Assembly (NCBI GenBank): GCA_963784995.1
Contig: CAWATZ010000014.1
Coordinates: 124,001-188,000 of the forward strand
Direction of reading: 5' to 3'
Length of the DNA stretch: 64,000 bases
Source of the DNA: CAWATZ01 sp963784995
GTDB lineage: Bacteria; Planctomycetota; Planctomycetia; Gemmatales; Gemmataceae
Below the pieces are notes generated by a model. It saw nothing but the letters and a program-made list of their open reading frames with translations. It was not told where the DNA came from and ran no database searches. A program made the translations under genes and the position numbers. Each line of letters starts with the position of its first letter. Within the stretch, counting starts at the first letter, position 1. This document shows, one piece after another, positions 26,615 through 34,162 of this stretch.

Positions 26615-27699
26615 TGCAGCACCCCGTCCAGCTTCGACCCCAGGCTTTCCGCCTGGATCGTGAAGCGATAGCGCTCGCCCGGCTTGACCGCCAGAACGAA
26701 GCGATCCTTCCGCCCTGGCCGGTCGATCCGTCCGTTGACCGTCACCTGCACCGCTCCCAGCTTGATCGGCTCGGTGGCCGTTTCGGGCACGCTCATTTCC
26801 GGACACTCGCCGACTGCCAGCCGGGACGGAGTAGCAGTGGAGCCAGGTTCCGGCAGCGGCCAGTAATCGGACTGCCGCCGCAGGGGGTCTTCCAGTTGCC
26901 GGTCGATGGTCACTGGTGCGGCCAGGGTGCCACCGCGCAGGGTCAATTTCACGGACTCGCCGCGCTTGCCGCCAAGGGGAAAGGTCTCCTCCGCCACGGG
27001 GTAATCCGCGATGATCAGCCGGTAGTGGGGCGGAGTGCCGCCGCGATAGCGCGTGTCGGATAGCTCCACCACGTAATCGCCGTCGGCCGGCGCGGTGAAG
27101 AGGATGCGGGCGTCACCGTGGAGGGTCTGGGTGTCGTCGCCGGCCAGGAAGCGCTGCCGGCTGTCGGTCAAGCGCAGCTGCGGCAGCACCGCCGAGCCCA
27201 GACGGGCCGAGACCGTCTCGATCACCAACCGCTGTCCTTTCCTGGCCGGGAAGCGGAAGAAATCGACGTCGGAGCCGCTGCACTGGCCATCCACGATCAC
27301 GGGCGGCGTCACCTTCTGGGCCTTCTCGAAGGTGTTGTTGTCCTCGACCTCGGCCACGGCGGCAAAGGCATCGACGCTGAACGTTCGCAGGGCCGACAAT
27401 CCGTCCTCGTTCATCAGGTGGATGGGATAAACGCCGGGGCTCACGTCGCTCTTGACGGTGAGACGTAGACGCACCTGGGTCGGGGCCGGTTTCGGATCGG
27501 GCAACAGCTCCTGAGTGGCCGGGAACGGCAGCAGCAGGCGTGTTTGCGGGCTCAGGTTGGTCCCGGTGATGACCAGGTCAACGGCCTGGCCACGCTGGGC
27601 CCCTTGCGGAGCAATGCGCGTGACCGTGGGAGGGAGGGCATACGCCGCGGTCGGCGTCAGGAGCAGGAAGAGTACGAGCCAGCGGGATCGAGGAGTCAT
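26611..27699 (-). CDS. PPC-type exported protein, N-terminal part (before a frameshift)
   Basis: A 362-residue N-terminal portion with a signal sequence, MTPRSRWLVLFLLLTPTAAY. It is followed by 'PTVTRIAPQGAQRGQAVDLV', the IPT-like first domain common in planctomycete exported proteins, then PPC domains with 'EVEDNNTFEKAQKV' and 'GDYVVELSDTRYRGGTPPHY'. The frame stops at TGA (26611-26613) inside a second PPC domain that continues in the next frame, so the intact product would be about 778 residues. PPC domains bind or guide peptidases and other secreted enzymes. No catalytic domain was seen, so a cell-surface structural role is likely. Confidence 0.75.
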   Translation of the reverse strand: MTPRSRWLVLFLLLTPTAAYALPPTVTRIAPQGAQRGQAVDLVITGTNLSPQTRLLLPFPATQELLPDPKPAPTQVRLRLTVKSDVSPGVYPIHLMNEDGLSALRTFSVDAFAAVAEVEDNNTFEKAQKVTPPVIVDGQCSGSDVDFFRFPARKGQRLVIETVSARLGSAVLPQLRLTDSRQRFLAGDDTQTLHGDARILFTAPADGDYVVELSDTRYRGGTPPHYRLIIADYPVAEETFPLGGKRGESVKLTLRGGTLAAPVTIDRQLEDPLRRQSDYWPLPEPGSTATPSRLAVGECPEMSVPETATEPIKLGAVQVTVNGRIDRPGRKDRFVLAVKPGERYRFTIQAESLGSKLDGVLH

Positions 27700-27806
27700 G
27701 GGTGGGAACTTCCAGGGCGAACCGGGAGGAGCGACTAGCGAATAGGATAAGGAGAATGAATCCGATTCGCTACTCGCTCTGCCCGGATTGGCTCCAACCG
27801 CCGCCG

Positions 27807-29330
27807 TCATTTTTCTGGGGCCGGCTCGCCGCCCTGCGGTGTGATCAGGGCTTTCAGCACGTCAGGATCGACCGCTTTGTGGATGAACCGAACGCTGCCA
27901 TCGCAGAACAGCGCCAGGAAGCCGGCACCGTACTTTATGCCGAGGCCGCGCAGCGGCTGCTTCGGGTTAAAGGACCAATCCGCCGGTTTGGTCCAGACGA
28001 CCGCCTGGTCGTCAGGCACATCGACCAGCAGGATGGTGCTGGAGGTGCCATCCGTGATGTCGGTGATTTTCATCCCCTTGGGATCGGCGAACACGGTATC
28101 GCGACCGACAGGAGCCAGGTAGGTCGTTTTTCCCGCCGTGGCCTTCGTTCCCGGGGAAGCAAAGACCGCCGGCATCTTGGCAATGAGCTTCTTGTTGTGC
28201 TCGCTGTCCCAGGGCTCATCGAGGTGAAACTCCTTGTACAGCTCTTCTTGAGCCAGGTACGGCAGCAGCTGGACGCGCCAGCTCAGCAGCGGCTTGCCCT
28301 GCTTGTCCAGGATGGCCGGACCCGGGAACCGGCTCTTGTGCGCGTCCAGGTAGTTGTGCATCGCCAGGCCGATCTGCTTCAGATTGTTCGAGGAGACGGT
28401 CCGCTGCGAAGCGAGCCGGATCTTGTCCAGGGGCGCCTGCAGCGATGCCGCTAGCTTCTCGCCTTCGACTTTGACGACCAGCCGGTCCTTGCTGACTTCC
28501 GGAACCAGCATCCGGCTCAGCTGATCAAACTGCGGCAGGACGTTCTGCACCGTTCCCTGCTGCCGTAAGGCGGCCAGGGTCTTTTGCCACAGATCCTTGA
28601 GTGCCGTGGCGCTTTCCGCGTTCTGCGCCTGGGCGATCAGGGACAGTCTCAATTTCGGCTGCGTCTCCAGCTTGCCGGCGACCCACTTCAGACCGCGCGT
28701 CAGCACCTTGATCGAACCGCCGCCGAGCGGGTCGGGCAGGTGGGGCATCGTCTCTTCCAGGATGCGCCGGCTTTCGCCGGGCCAGAACGCGACCAGCTGT
28801 ACGGCCCCCGAGCCCAGGGCCTCGAAGCCCTGGGCGATCTCCGGCCGGTTGATCGGCTGCAGCTTCCGCAGCCGCTCCCTGGTCGCTTCGTCCGCGCCGA
28901 TCACGACGTTGTCGCAGACCTCGAACCGCATGGGGGGGAACTGCTTGCTCTCGGTTAGCTTCTCCGCCAGGTTCTTGAGGTCCGTCCCCTTCTCCGTAAC
29001 CAGCACCACGAGAGGCAATCCCTGGGGAACCCCGGCGGTACTGAAGAGGGCGTAGACCTGGCGAACGCCTGCGTTTTTCAGGAAATCCACACCCTTGCTC
29101 ATCTCCGGAGGCGGAACGGCTGCACCGGAGGGAAGATTTGGGAGCAGGGTCGTGAGCTGCTTCCGAAGTGCGTCCAGGTCGAGCCTGGCAAGGTCCAGGC
29201 GCAGGACGGCAAAGGTCCGCTCGTCCACAAAGGACGCGATCGGCCTGGCGAGGTCGGCCGCTTTCTGCTCCGCCCACGCCAGGGGTGCAAACATGCTCAG
29301 GAACAGGAACGTCGGAATCAATCGGGACAT
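27807..29330 (-). CDS. Exported DUF1559-family protein
   Basis: A 507-residue protein with a signal sequence (MSRLIPTFLFLSMFAPLAWA). The C-terminal 180 residues match DUF1559: 'SSNNLKQIGLAMHNYLDAHK', 'WRVQLLPYL', 'FHLDEPWDSEHN' and 'CDGSVRFI'. Unlike classical DUF1559 proteins it has no type IV pilin-like N-terminus. The first 300 residues form a separate region of unknown fold. The start at 29330 has AAGGATC-type spacing and begins the signal peptide; longer frames upstream are not protein-like. It is the last gene of the sigma-factor operon, 14 bases after its neighbour. Confidence 0.85.
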   Translation of the reverse strand: MSRLIPTFLFLSMFAPLAWAEQKAADLARPIASFVDERTFAVLRLDLARLDLDALRKQLTTLLPNLPSGAAVPPPEMSKGVDFLKNAGVRQVYALFSTAGVPQGLPLVVLVTEKGTDLKNLAEKLTESKQFPPMRFEVCDNVVIGADEATRERLRKLQPINRPEIAQGFEALGSGAVQLVAFWPGESRRILEETMPHLPDPLGGGSIKVLTRGLKWVAGKLETQPKLRLSLIAQAQNAESATALKDLWQKTLAALRQQGTVQNVLPQFDQLSRMLVPEVSKDRLVVKVEGEKLAASLQAPLDKIRLASQRTVSSNNLKQIGLAMHNYLDAHKSRFPGPAILDKQGKPLLSWRVQLLPYLAQEELYKEFHLDEPWDSEHNKKLIAKMPAVFASPGTKATAGKTTYLAPVGRDTVFADPKGMKITDITDGTSSTILLVDVPDDQAVVWTKPADWSFNPKQPLRGLGIKYGAGFLALFCDGSVRFIHKAVDPDVLKALITPQGGEPAPEK

Positions 29331-29344
29331 TGGCAGATCCTTTC

Positions 29345-30769
29345 TTACTTCTCTTTCGGACTCTCCAGCACGTAGCGCCGACCCACGCTCGGGACCTTCA
29401 TGGGAGGTACAATCTCCAGCACCGCCTTGCCATCTTCCAGCCGGTAGCTGGCCTCGAATCCCTGGCCGGTGAAGGGATCGATGGGCAATGGCACCTCCTT
29501 GACGTCGGTCCATTTCTCGGGCGGCTGGCCCTTGTGGTCGGCCGCGTACTGGCGGAGGGCCTCGGCGCAGCGCAGCCCGGCGACTTGCTGGTCCACGCGC
29601 AGCTGGGCCTGGGCAACCTTGGACAGGGCCGGCAGCAGCAGGGCAATCAGCGGATTTTCCCGTCGCGCCCTCTCCTGCAAGGCCCGTTCGTTGCGCTTCA
29701 GCTCGTGCCACATTTGCCAGGAGGGCAGGCTCACCCACTTCAGGTAATCGTCCCGGATCGCATCGTACTGGGAACCCAGGTAGATCAGGACCACTTGCAG
29801 GGTGGGCATGGCCTCGATCTGGTCCCGTTTGCGTCCCTGGTCCAGCAGGTACTGTTTGGCGTCCGGATACAGCTTGAGGGTCAAGGCAGCCAGGCCGGCC
29901 CGGCTGGCCCAGTCCGGCAGCTCTTTGTCAAACGGGGCCAGGCCGCGGATCATGTCGTCGGCCAGCCGATTGACCTCCTCGACCGACAGCGGCTGACGCA
30001 TCACCTGGCGCAGCTGCGGAAAGGAGCGATGCCAGGAGTTCAGTTCCAGGGTGACGGCATGGCGCGTATCGACCAGCGGCCGGGGCAGGGTGGTGAGGGC
30101 CCAGTAAAGGTTCGGCGAGCCGGGCGTCTGCACGATCTCCTCGACCCGCCCCAGCATGATCGCGCCAATGGCGACGCCGACGAGGTTGTGGATCAAGGTG
30201 TCGCCCCGGCCAAGGTGGTGAGCCAGGGCCAGTCCGATTTGCAGGGGCGCCAGGGCCTTCTCGTAGTCGCCCTCCGCCAACTCCAGCCGGCACTTCAGGC
30301 TGAGCAGCAGGGCCAGCTCCCGCAAGCTCTGGATCTCGTCCAGCGGCAGCAGGTTCAAGGTCTGCACCGTCAGGGGCGGCATTTCCCAGTCGCAGTGCTC
30401 GCGCCGGGACGCCTCCTCGGCCAGCATCAGGGTCACCGCGTATTTCTTGAGGAAGTCGCGAACCTCCTTGCGGGGCAAGTCCTTCAGCGGCGTATCCGTG
30501 GCCGAGTGCCATTTGTACTGCGCCTCGGCGATGGGCGGGCGGACGTTGCGGACCGCCAGGGCCGCTCGCATCCAGAACGGGGCGGCATTGCCGGACCGAA
30601 GGTCCGGCGGATCGGGCAGCAGCCGATACTGCAGCGCGCGGGCTGGCTTCCGGGCTTGCTGAGGAGCGAGCCGAACGACGGGAATCGCTTGCGGTTCCTG
30701 TCCGAAGCTGGGAGAGACCAGCAGCACCAGGGGCAAAAGGAGCAAAACGAGGGCATAACGCATGATCAC
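29345..30769 (-). CDS. Exported protein of unknown function
   Basis: A 474-residue protein with a signal sequence (MIMRYALVLLLLPLVLLVSP, then SFGQ). The mature part is helical, with 'YDYEKALAPLQIGLALAHHL'-type segments ('GDYEKALAPLQIGLALAHHL') that resemble TPR-like helices, and ends in a small beta-rich tail 'IDPFTGQGFEASYRLEDGKA'. I do not recognise a family with an assigned role; similar proteins seem typical of planctomycetes. It overlaps the preceding gene by four bases (ATGA), so the two are coupled. It is probably periplasmic. Confidence 0.75.
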   Translation of the reverse strand: MIMRYALVLLLLPLVLLVSPSFGQEPQAIPVVRLAPQQARKPARALQYRLLPDPPDLRSGNAAPFWMRAALAVRNVRPPIAEAQYKWHSATDTPLKDLPRKEVRDFLKKYAVTLMLAEEASRREHCDWEMPPLTVQTLNLLPLDEIQSLRELALLLSLKCRLELAEGDYEKALAPLQIGLALAHHLGRGDTLIHNLVGVAIGAIMLGRVEEIVQTPGSPNLYWALTTLPRPLVDTRHAVTLELNSWHRSFPQLRQVMRQPLSVEEVNRLADDMIRGLAPFDKELPDWASRAGLAALTLKLYPDAKQYLLDQGRKRDQIEAMPTLQVVLIYLGSQYDAIRDDYLKWVSLPSWQMWHELKRNERALQERARRENPLIALLLPALSKVAQAQLRVDQQVAGLRCAEALRQYAADHKGQPPEKWTDVKEVPLPIDPFTGQGFEASYRLEDGKAVLEIVPPMKVPSVGRRYVLESPKEK

Positions 30770-31284
30770 GATTCCTTTTTGGCAGAGGGGGCGGTTGTGC
30801 TGGAACGATCAAGCTCCTGGAACAATCCCTCCACAGTCATCGGCGGCCGTTCTGGCCCGGCGGGCGGACGCGCAGGCACCGCATCCAGTCCCCAGCGCGA
30901 GATTTGCTCTTGCAGCCGGTGGTAGGCCGTTTCGGGCCCATCGAGGGAATACGGTGCCGAATACACCGGCGCCGCCGCCGGCGAGCCGGGGGCGTCAGCC
31001 CCCGGATTCTCTCGAGAATCCGGGGGCTGACGCCCCCGGCTCGCCGGCGTTTCCGGACTCGGCTTCTCGACCAGCTGCAGCCGCGGCGTCGGTTGCCACA
31101 GCAAGGCCAGGCCGAGGCCGAGGTTCAGCAGACACGAGCCGGCCGTGGTCAGCGGCCAGGCCCAGCCGCGGCCAGCGGACGCCCGGCCGGCCTGGAACAT
31201 CAGCCGATCACGGTTCAGGGTGTCGGCCGAGGGTTGCAGCTGTCGCAAGGCCCCGGCCAGGTCGGTCAGCTCTTCGGAGGACAT
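30766..31284 (-). CDS. Putative anti-sigma factor (single-pass membrane protein)
   Basis: A 172-residue protein. The N-terminal 45 residues are cytoplasmic and helical (MSSEELTDLAGALRQLQPSA), one membrane segment lies at about 47-63 (AGSCLLNLGLGLALLW), and the rest is a low-complexity and helical tail. It overlaps the ECF sigma gene by 19 bases, which is the usual arrangement for a sigma/anti-sigma pair. No zinc-binding anti-sigma motif (HxxxCxxC) is present, so the role is inferred from context. Residues of the linker at about 79-103 are encoded by a perfect palindromic DNA repeat (30975-31050). Confidence 0.6.
   Translation of the reverse strand: MSSEELTDLAGALRQLQPSADTLNRDRLMFQAGRASAGRGWAWPLTTAGSCLLNLGLGLALLWQPTPRLQLVEKPSPETPASRGRQPPDSRENPGADAPGSPAAAPVYSAPYSLDGPETAYHRLQEQISRWGLDAVPARPPAGPERPPMTVEGLFQELDRSSTTAPSAKKES
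30975..31050. repeat. Perfect 36-bp inverted repeat inside a coding region
   Basis: The arms 30976-31011 and 31014-31049 are exact reverse complements around a 2-base centre. The arm contains GAGCCGGGGGCGTCAGCCCC, a motif also seen in part at 56070-56138 (GGCGTCAGCCC). The repeat lies in frame inside the putative anti-sigma gene and codes for a Pro/Gly/Arg-rich linker between the membrane segment and the C-terminal helix. It looks like an insertion of a dispersed palindrome tolerated by a flexible region. Confidence 0.85.
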
Positions 31285-31757
31285 GGCACGTGCAACCTTT
31301 CGCGCAGGCGCTCGAGGGCCTGCAAATACCGCCGATGAGCCGTGCTGGAAGACACTCCGGCCAGCTCACCGATCTGTTCAAACGTCAGACCGCCCCACAG
31401 ATGGGCCACCAGTGGCTCGCGTTCCTCGGCCGGTAGTTCCTCCAGGGCAGCGGCCACCGCGCCGGCATCAAGCCCGGCCCCCTCGTTCGGCACAAACCAC
31501 GCCGGACGCGAGGCGGCCGAGGCCGTTTCGTACTGCTGCCGGCGGCGCTCGGATCGGCCAGCGCTGATGGCCGTGTTGCGCACCGCACGGTAGAGCCAGC
31601 CCTGGACGTTGTCCGGCTGCCACCGCTGGGCCAGCAGCCGGACAAAGACCTCCTGCACCACGTCCTCCGGCGAGGCGCACCACTGGCGGGCGTAGAGGAC
31701 CAGCGCTCCCGCGTAGGCATCGACCCAGTGTGCCAGCTGCTCGGGGCCCATCACCAT
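31266..31757 (-). CDS. ECF-type RNA polymerase sigma factor
   Basis: A 163-residue sigma factor. Region 2 includes 'CASPEDVVQEVFVRLLAQRW' and 'VQGWLYRAVRNTAIS'. Region 4 includes 'ELPAEEREPLVAHLWGGLTF' followed by EQIGELAGVSSSTAHRRYLQA, the helix-turn-helix that reads the -35 element. The first ATG (31757) was chosen; a TTG one codon earlier is possible. It heads an operon with the membrane protein, an exported protein and the DUF1559-like protein, so it probably controls an envelope-related regulon. Confidence 0.92.
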   Translation of the reverse strand: MVMGPEQLAHWVDAYAGALVLYARQWCASPEDVVQEVFVRLLAQRWQPDNVQGWLYRAVRNTAISAGRSERRRQQYETASAASRPAWFVPNEGAGLDAGAVAAALEELPAEEREPLVAHLWGGLTFEQIGELAGVSSSTAHRRYLQALERLRERLHVPCPPKS

Positions 31758-31837
31758 CAAGACGCCGCTCGGGGCGGTTCATCCCATAAAATGCGAAAAT
31801 CGGCGGCCCACAGCCACAAATGGAGGAGCCATCGCGT

Positions 31838-32494
31838 ATGGATTCGTTGCAACCGCTGGGAGATCAGGCCGTGATGGCCGCGTTCCCCGACGAGGCCCAG
31901 GCCCTGCGCTTCGCCGCGCGGGCGCGTCGGCTCGCCGCTCCCGCCCTGGTTGACGTTGTCCACGCCTACACTCACGTCGCCGTGTACTTCGATCTGGCCC
32001 AGACCTGCTTTGCCCGGGTCGTGGAAATGCTGCGTCCGCTGCTGATCCACGTCGAGGAAGAGGAGATTGCGGGCCGGCTCCATCGCATTCCCTGCTGCTA
32101 CGAGATGCAGCTGGACCTGGAGCGGGTGGCCGGGACGGTCGGTCTGTCCGGTGAGGAAGTGATCCGGCTGCACACCGGGATTGTCTACACCGTCCACGCC
32201 ATCGGCTTCTGCCCGGGCTTTCCCTACCTGGGGTATCTGCCGCCGGCCTTGTGCGGCGTCCCCCGGCTCCTGGGTCCGCGGGTGCGTGTCGAGGCCGGCA
32301 GTGTCGGCCTGGCCGGCCGGCAGACCGGGATCTACACCGAACAGCGTCCCGGCGGCTGGAACTTGATTGGCCGAACGCCCTTGCGGCTGGTCGATGTCGC
32401 CGACGGCTACTTCCCTCTGAGGACTGGCGACCGGATTCAGTTTGTCCGCATCGATGCGCCGACGTTTCGACAGTTGCAAGGACAGCGGCTCTGA
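31838..32494 (+). CDS. pxpB: 5-oxoprolinase subunit B-like (KipI/allophanate hydrolase subunit 1) protein
   Basis: A 218-residue protein of the KipI/PxpB family. The diagnostic block is 'FCPGFPYLGYLPPALCGVPR' at about 126-145, followed by 'GSVGLAGRQTGIYTEQRPGG' and 'PLRLVDVADGYFPLRTGDRI'. PxpB normally works with PxpC and PxpA in ATP-dependent opening of 5-oxoproline. Neither partner gene is adjacent, so it is an orphan here or works with genes elsewhere. The ATG at 31838 is preceded by GGAGGA with 9-10 base spacing. It lies 61 bases before the lipid-type operon, possibly with read-through. Confidence 0.85.
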   Translation: MDSLQPLGDQAVMAAFPDEAQALRFAARARRLAAPALVDVVHAYTHVAVYFDLAQTCFARVVEMLRPLLIHVEEEEIAGRLHRIPCCYEMQLDLERVAGTVGLSGEEVIRLHTGIVYTVHAIGFCPGFPYLGYLPPALCGVPRLLGPRVRVEAGSVGLAGRQTGIYTEQRPGGWNLIGRTPLRLVDVADGYFPLRTGDRIQFVRIDAPTFRQLQGQRL

Positions 32495-32555
32495 TTCTTT
32501 CTCCGGCTTGACTCCTCAGTCCCCGTCTCTACGATCATCCCAAAGGGACAGGCCC

Positions 32556-33569
32556 ATGAACCCCAACGAAGCCCCCATCACTCCCAGGGAAGCGGATCGC
32601 AACGGAGCGCACCCGGAACAGGAACCTCCGTCGAGCGTTCAGCTTGCCCATCTCAAACCGCGCGACCGAACGGGCTTCCTGTACCTGGCGTGGAGTGTGG
32701 GATTGACCAGCCTGGCGTTCTTCCTGTCCACGCTGCCGAGCTGGCCATTGTTTTTGCTGGGGCAAGTCCTCCTGGCGCTGGCCTTGCTCCAGTGGTTCGT
32801 CCTTCTCCACGAGGCCGGGCACAATACCCTGTTTCGCACGCCGCTGCTCAACCGCTGGACCGGACGCCTGGCTGGCTACTTCGCGGGCATTCCCTTCGGC
32901 TGCTGGAAACTGGTTCACGGCCTCCACCACCGCTGGACCGGCTGGCAAGACCTCGACCTGACCACTGCCGCCCTGGTCCCTCGCCCGCTGTCCTGGCTGG
33001 AGCGCTTCGTCATCAACGTCTGCTGGCGAACCGGGCTGCCGCTCTTCTCGGTCCTGTATCGCCTGCACAATTACTGGAACCTGCCCCGGCTCTGGCGGCG
33101 CTTTCCCCACCGGCGGCAGCGCTGGCAACTTCTCGCCGGGGCCGTCGTTCTCCCGCTTGCCTACGGCCTGACGGCGTACCTGCTCGGCCCTGCCTTCCTG
33201 TTGCGGATCGCCGGCCTGGGGCTGTTCCTGACACTCGTCCTGCAGGATCCCCTGCTCCTCAGCCAGCACACGCACGTCCCGCAGAATCTCAGTGGGGGGG
33301 CCGCGGTGCGTCCGTTCGCGCCGGTGGAGCAGGAAGTGTTCACGCGCTCGCTCCAGTTCCCCACCTGGTTTGCCCGCCTGGTCCTGCTCAACTTCGACGC
33401 TCATGAGCTGCACCACGTGTATCCGCGCGTGCCCGGGTACGACCTGCACAAGATCGCTTACGTCCCTCACAACCGGGTCCACTTCTGGCGCTGGCTGCTG
33501 CAGGCCAAACGGATTCCGGGCGAAGTGTTCCTGTTCCAGAACCGCCGGCAGTCGGGCCACGGGATTTGA
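32556..33569 (+). CDS. Membrane fatty acid desaturase/hydroxylase
   Basis: A 337-residue polytopic enzyme with the three histidine boxes of the di-iron desaturase family: HEAGH (about 89-93), HGLHHRW (about 122-128) and ELHHVYP (about 284-290). Hydrophobic stretches lie around 50-85, 190-240 and 250-270. The start MNPNEAPIT is preceded by AAAGGGA. Such enzymes insert a double bond or hydroxyl into acyl, carotenoid or sphingoid chains in the membrane. It is the first gene of a seven-gene operon, and its stop lies 2 bases before the next ATG. The substrate is unknown. Confidence 0.9.
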   Translation: MNPNEAPITPREADRNGAHPEQEPPSSVQLAHLKPRDRTGFLYLAWSVGLTSLAFFLSTLPSWPLFLLGQVLLALALLQWFVLLHEAGHNTLFRTPLLNRWTGRLAGYFAGIPFGCWKLVHGLHHRWTGWQDLDLTTAALVPRPLSWLERFVINVCWRTGLPLFSVLYRLHNYWNLPRLWRRFPHRRQRWQLLAGAVVLPLAYGLTAYLLGPAFLLRIAGLGLFLTLVLQDPLLLSQHTHVPQNLSGGAAVRPFAPVEQEVFTRSLQFPTWFARLVLLNFDAHELHHVYPRVPGYDLHKIAYVPHNRVHFWRWLLQAKRIPGEVFLFQNRRQSGHGI

Positions 33570-33571
33570 CC

Positions 33572-34162
33572 ATGCCGCCTCCGCTTAATCCTGTTACCTG
33601 CGCCGCCTTCGTCATCCTGGCTTTTGTGCCGGCTGGCGTGGTCCATTCGCTGTGGCTGCGCAGCCGCTGGGCGGCCCCCTGGCGCATTCCGATCGATCGC
33701 GGTCGAACCTGGCGCCAGCGCCGGCTGCTGGGCGACAACAAGACCTGGGCCGGCCTTCTCGTCCTGCCGCCCGCGACCGGGGCGACCTTCGGTCTGCTTC
33801 GCCTGGCGGTGGAGACCGGGTCGCCTGGCTGGTTCGAGGGCCTGTGGCCGCTGTCAGTCGGAGGCTATCTGCTGCTCGGCTCCTGGACCGGCCTTGGTTT
33901 CATGGCCGGCGAATTGCCCAATTCGTTTGTCAAACGCCAGCTGGACGTCACCCCGGGTGCCGCCCCGTCCAGGCCCTTCGCCCGGATCTGTTGTTTCCTG
34001 ATTGACCGCACGGACTCTCTGGCCGGGGCGTTCCTCGCCCAGGCGCTGGTGGTCCCGGTCGGTTGGCAGTACGCGGTCTGCATCCTGCTTGTCGCCCCGA
34101 GCTTGCACTGGTTGTTCAGCGCGCTGCTGTTCCACCTCGGCGTCAAGGGGCGTCCCTCATGA
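33572..34162 (+). CDS. CDP-archaeol synthase-like (CarS/CdsA-type) membrane protein
   Basis: A 196-residue polytopic protein. The motifs 'LLGDNKTWAGLLVLP' (about 52-66), 'MAGELPNSFVKRQLDVTPG' (about 110-128) and 'CFLIDRTDSLAGAFLAQAL' (about 141-159) fit the CTP-dependent CDP-archaeol synthase/CDP-alcohol family, including the acidic residues that bind metal. Archaea use CarS to activate ether lipids; bacterial relatives activate other lipid phosphates. It overlaps the next gene by four bases (ATGA). A TTG start at 33566, overlapping the desaturase stop, is an alternative to the ATG used here. Confidence 0.82.
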   Translation: MPPPLNPVTCAAFVILAFVPAGVVHSLWLRSRWAAPWRIPIDRGRTWRQRRLLGDNKTWAGLLVLPPATGATFGLLRLAVETGSPGWFEGLWPLSVGGYLLLGSWTGLGFMAGELPNSFVKRQLDVTPGAAPSRPFARICCFLIDRTDSLAGAFLAQALVVPVGWQYAVCILLVAPSLHWLFSALLFHLGVKGRPS

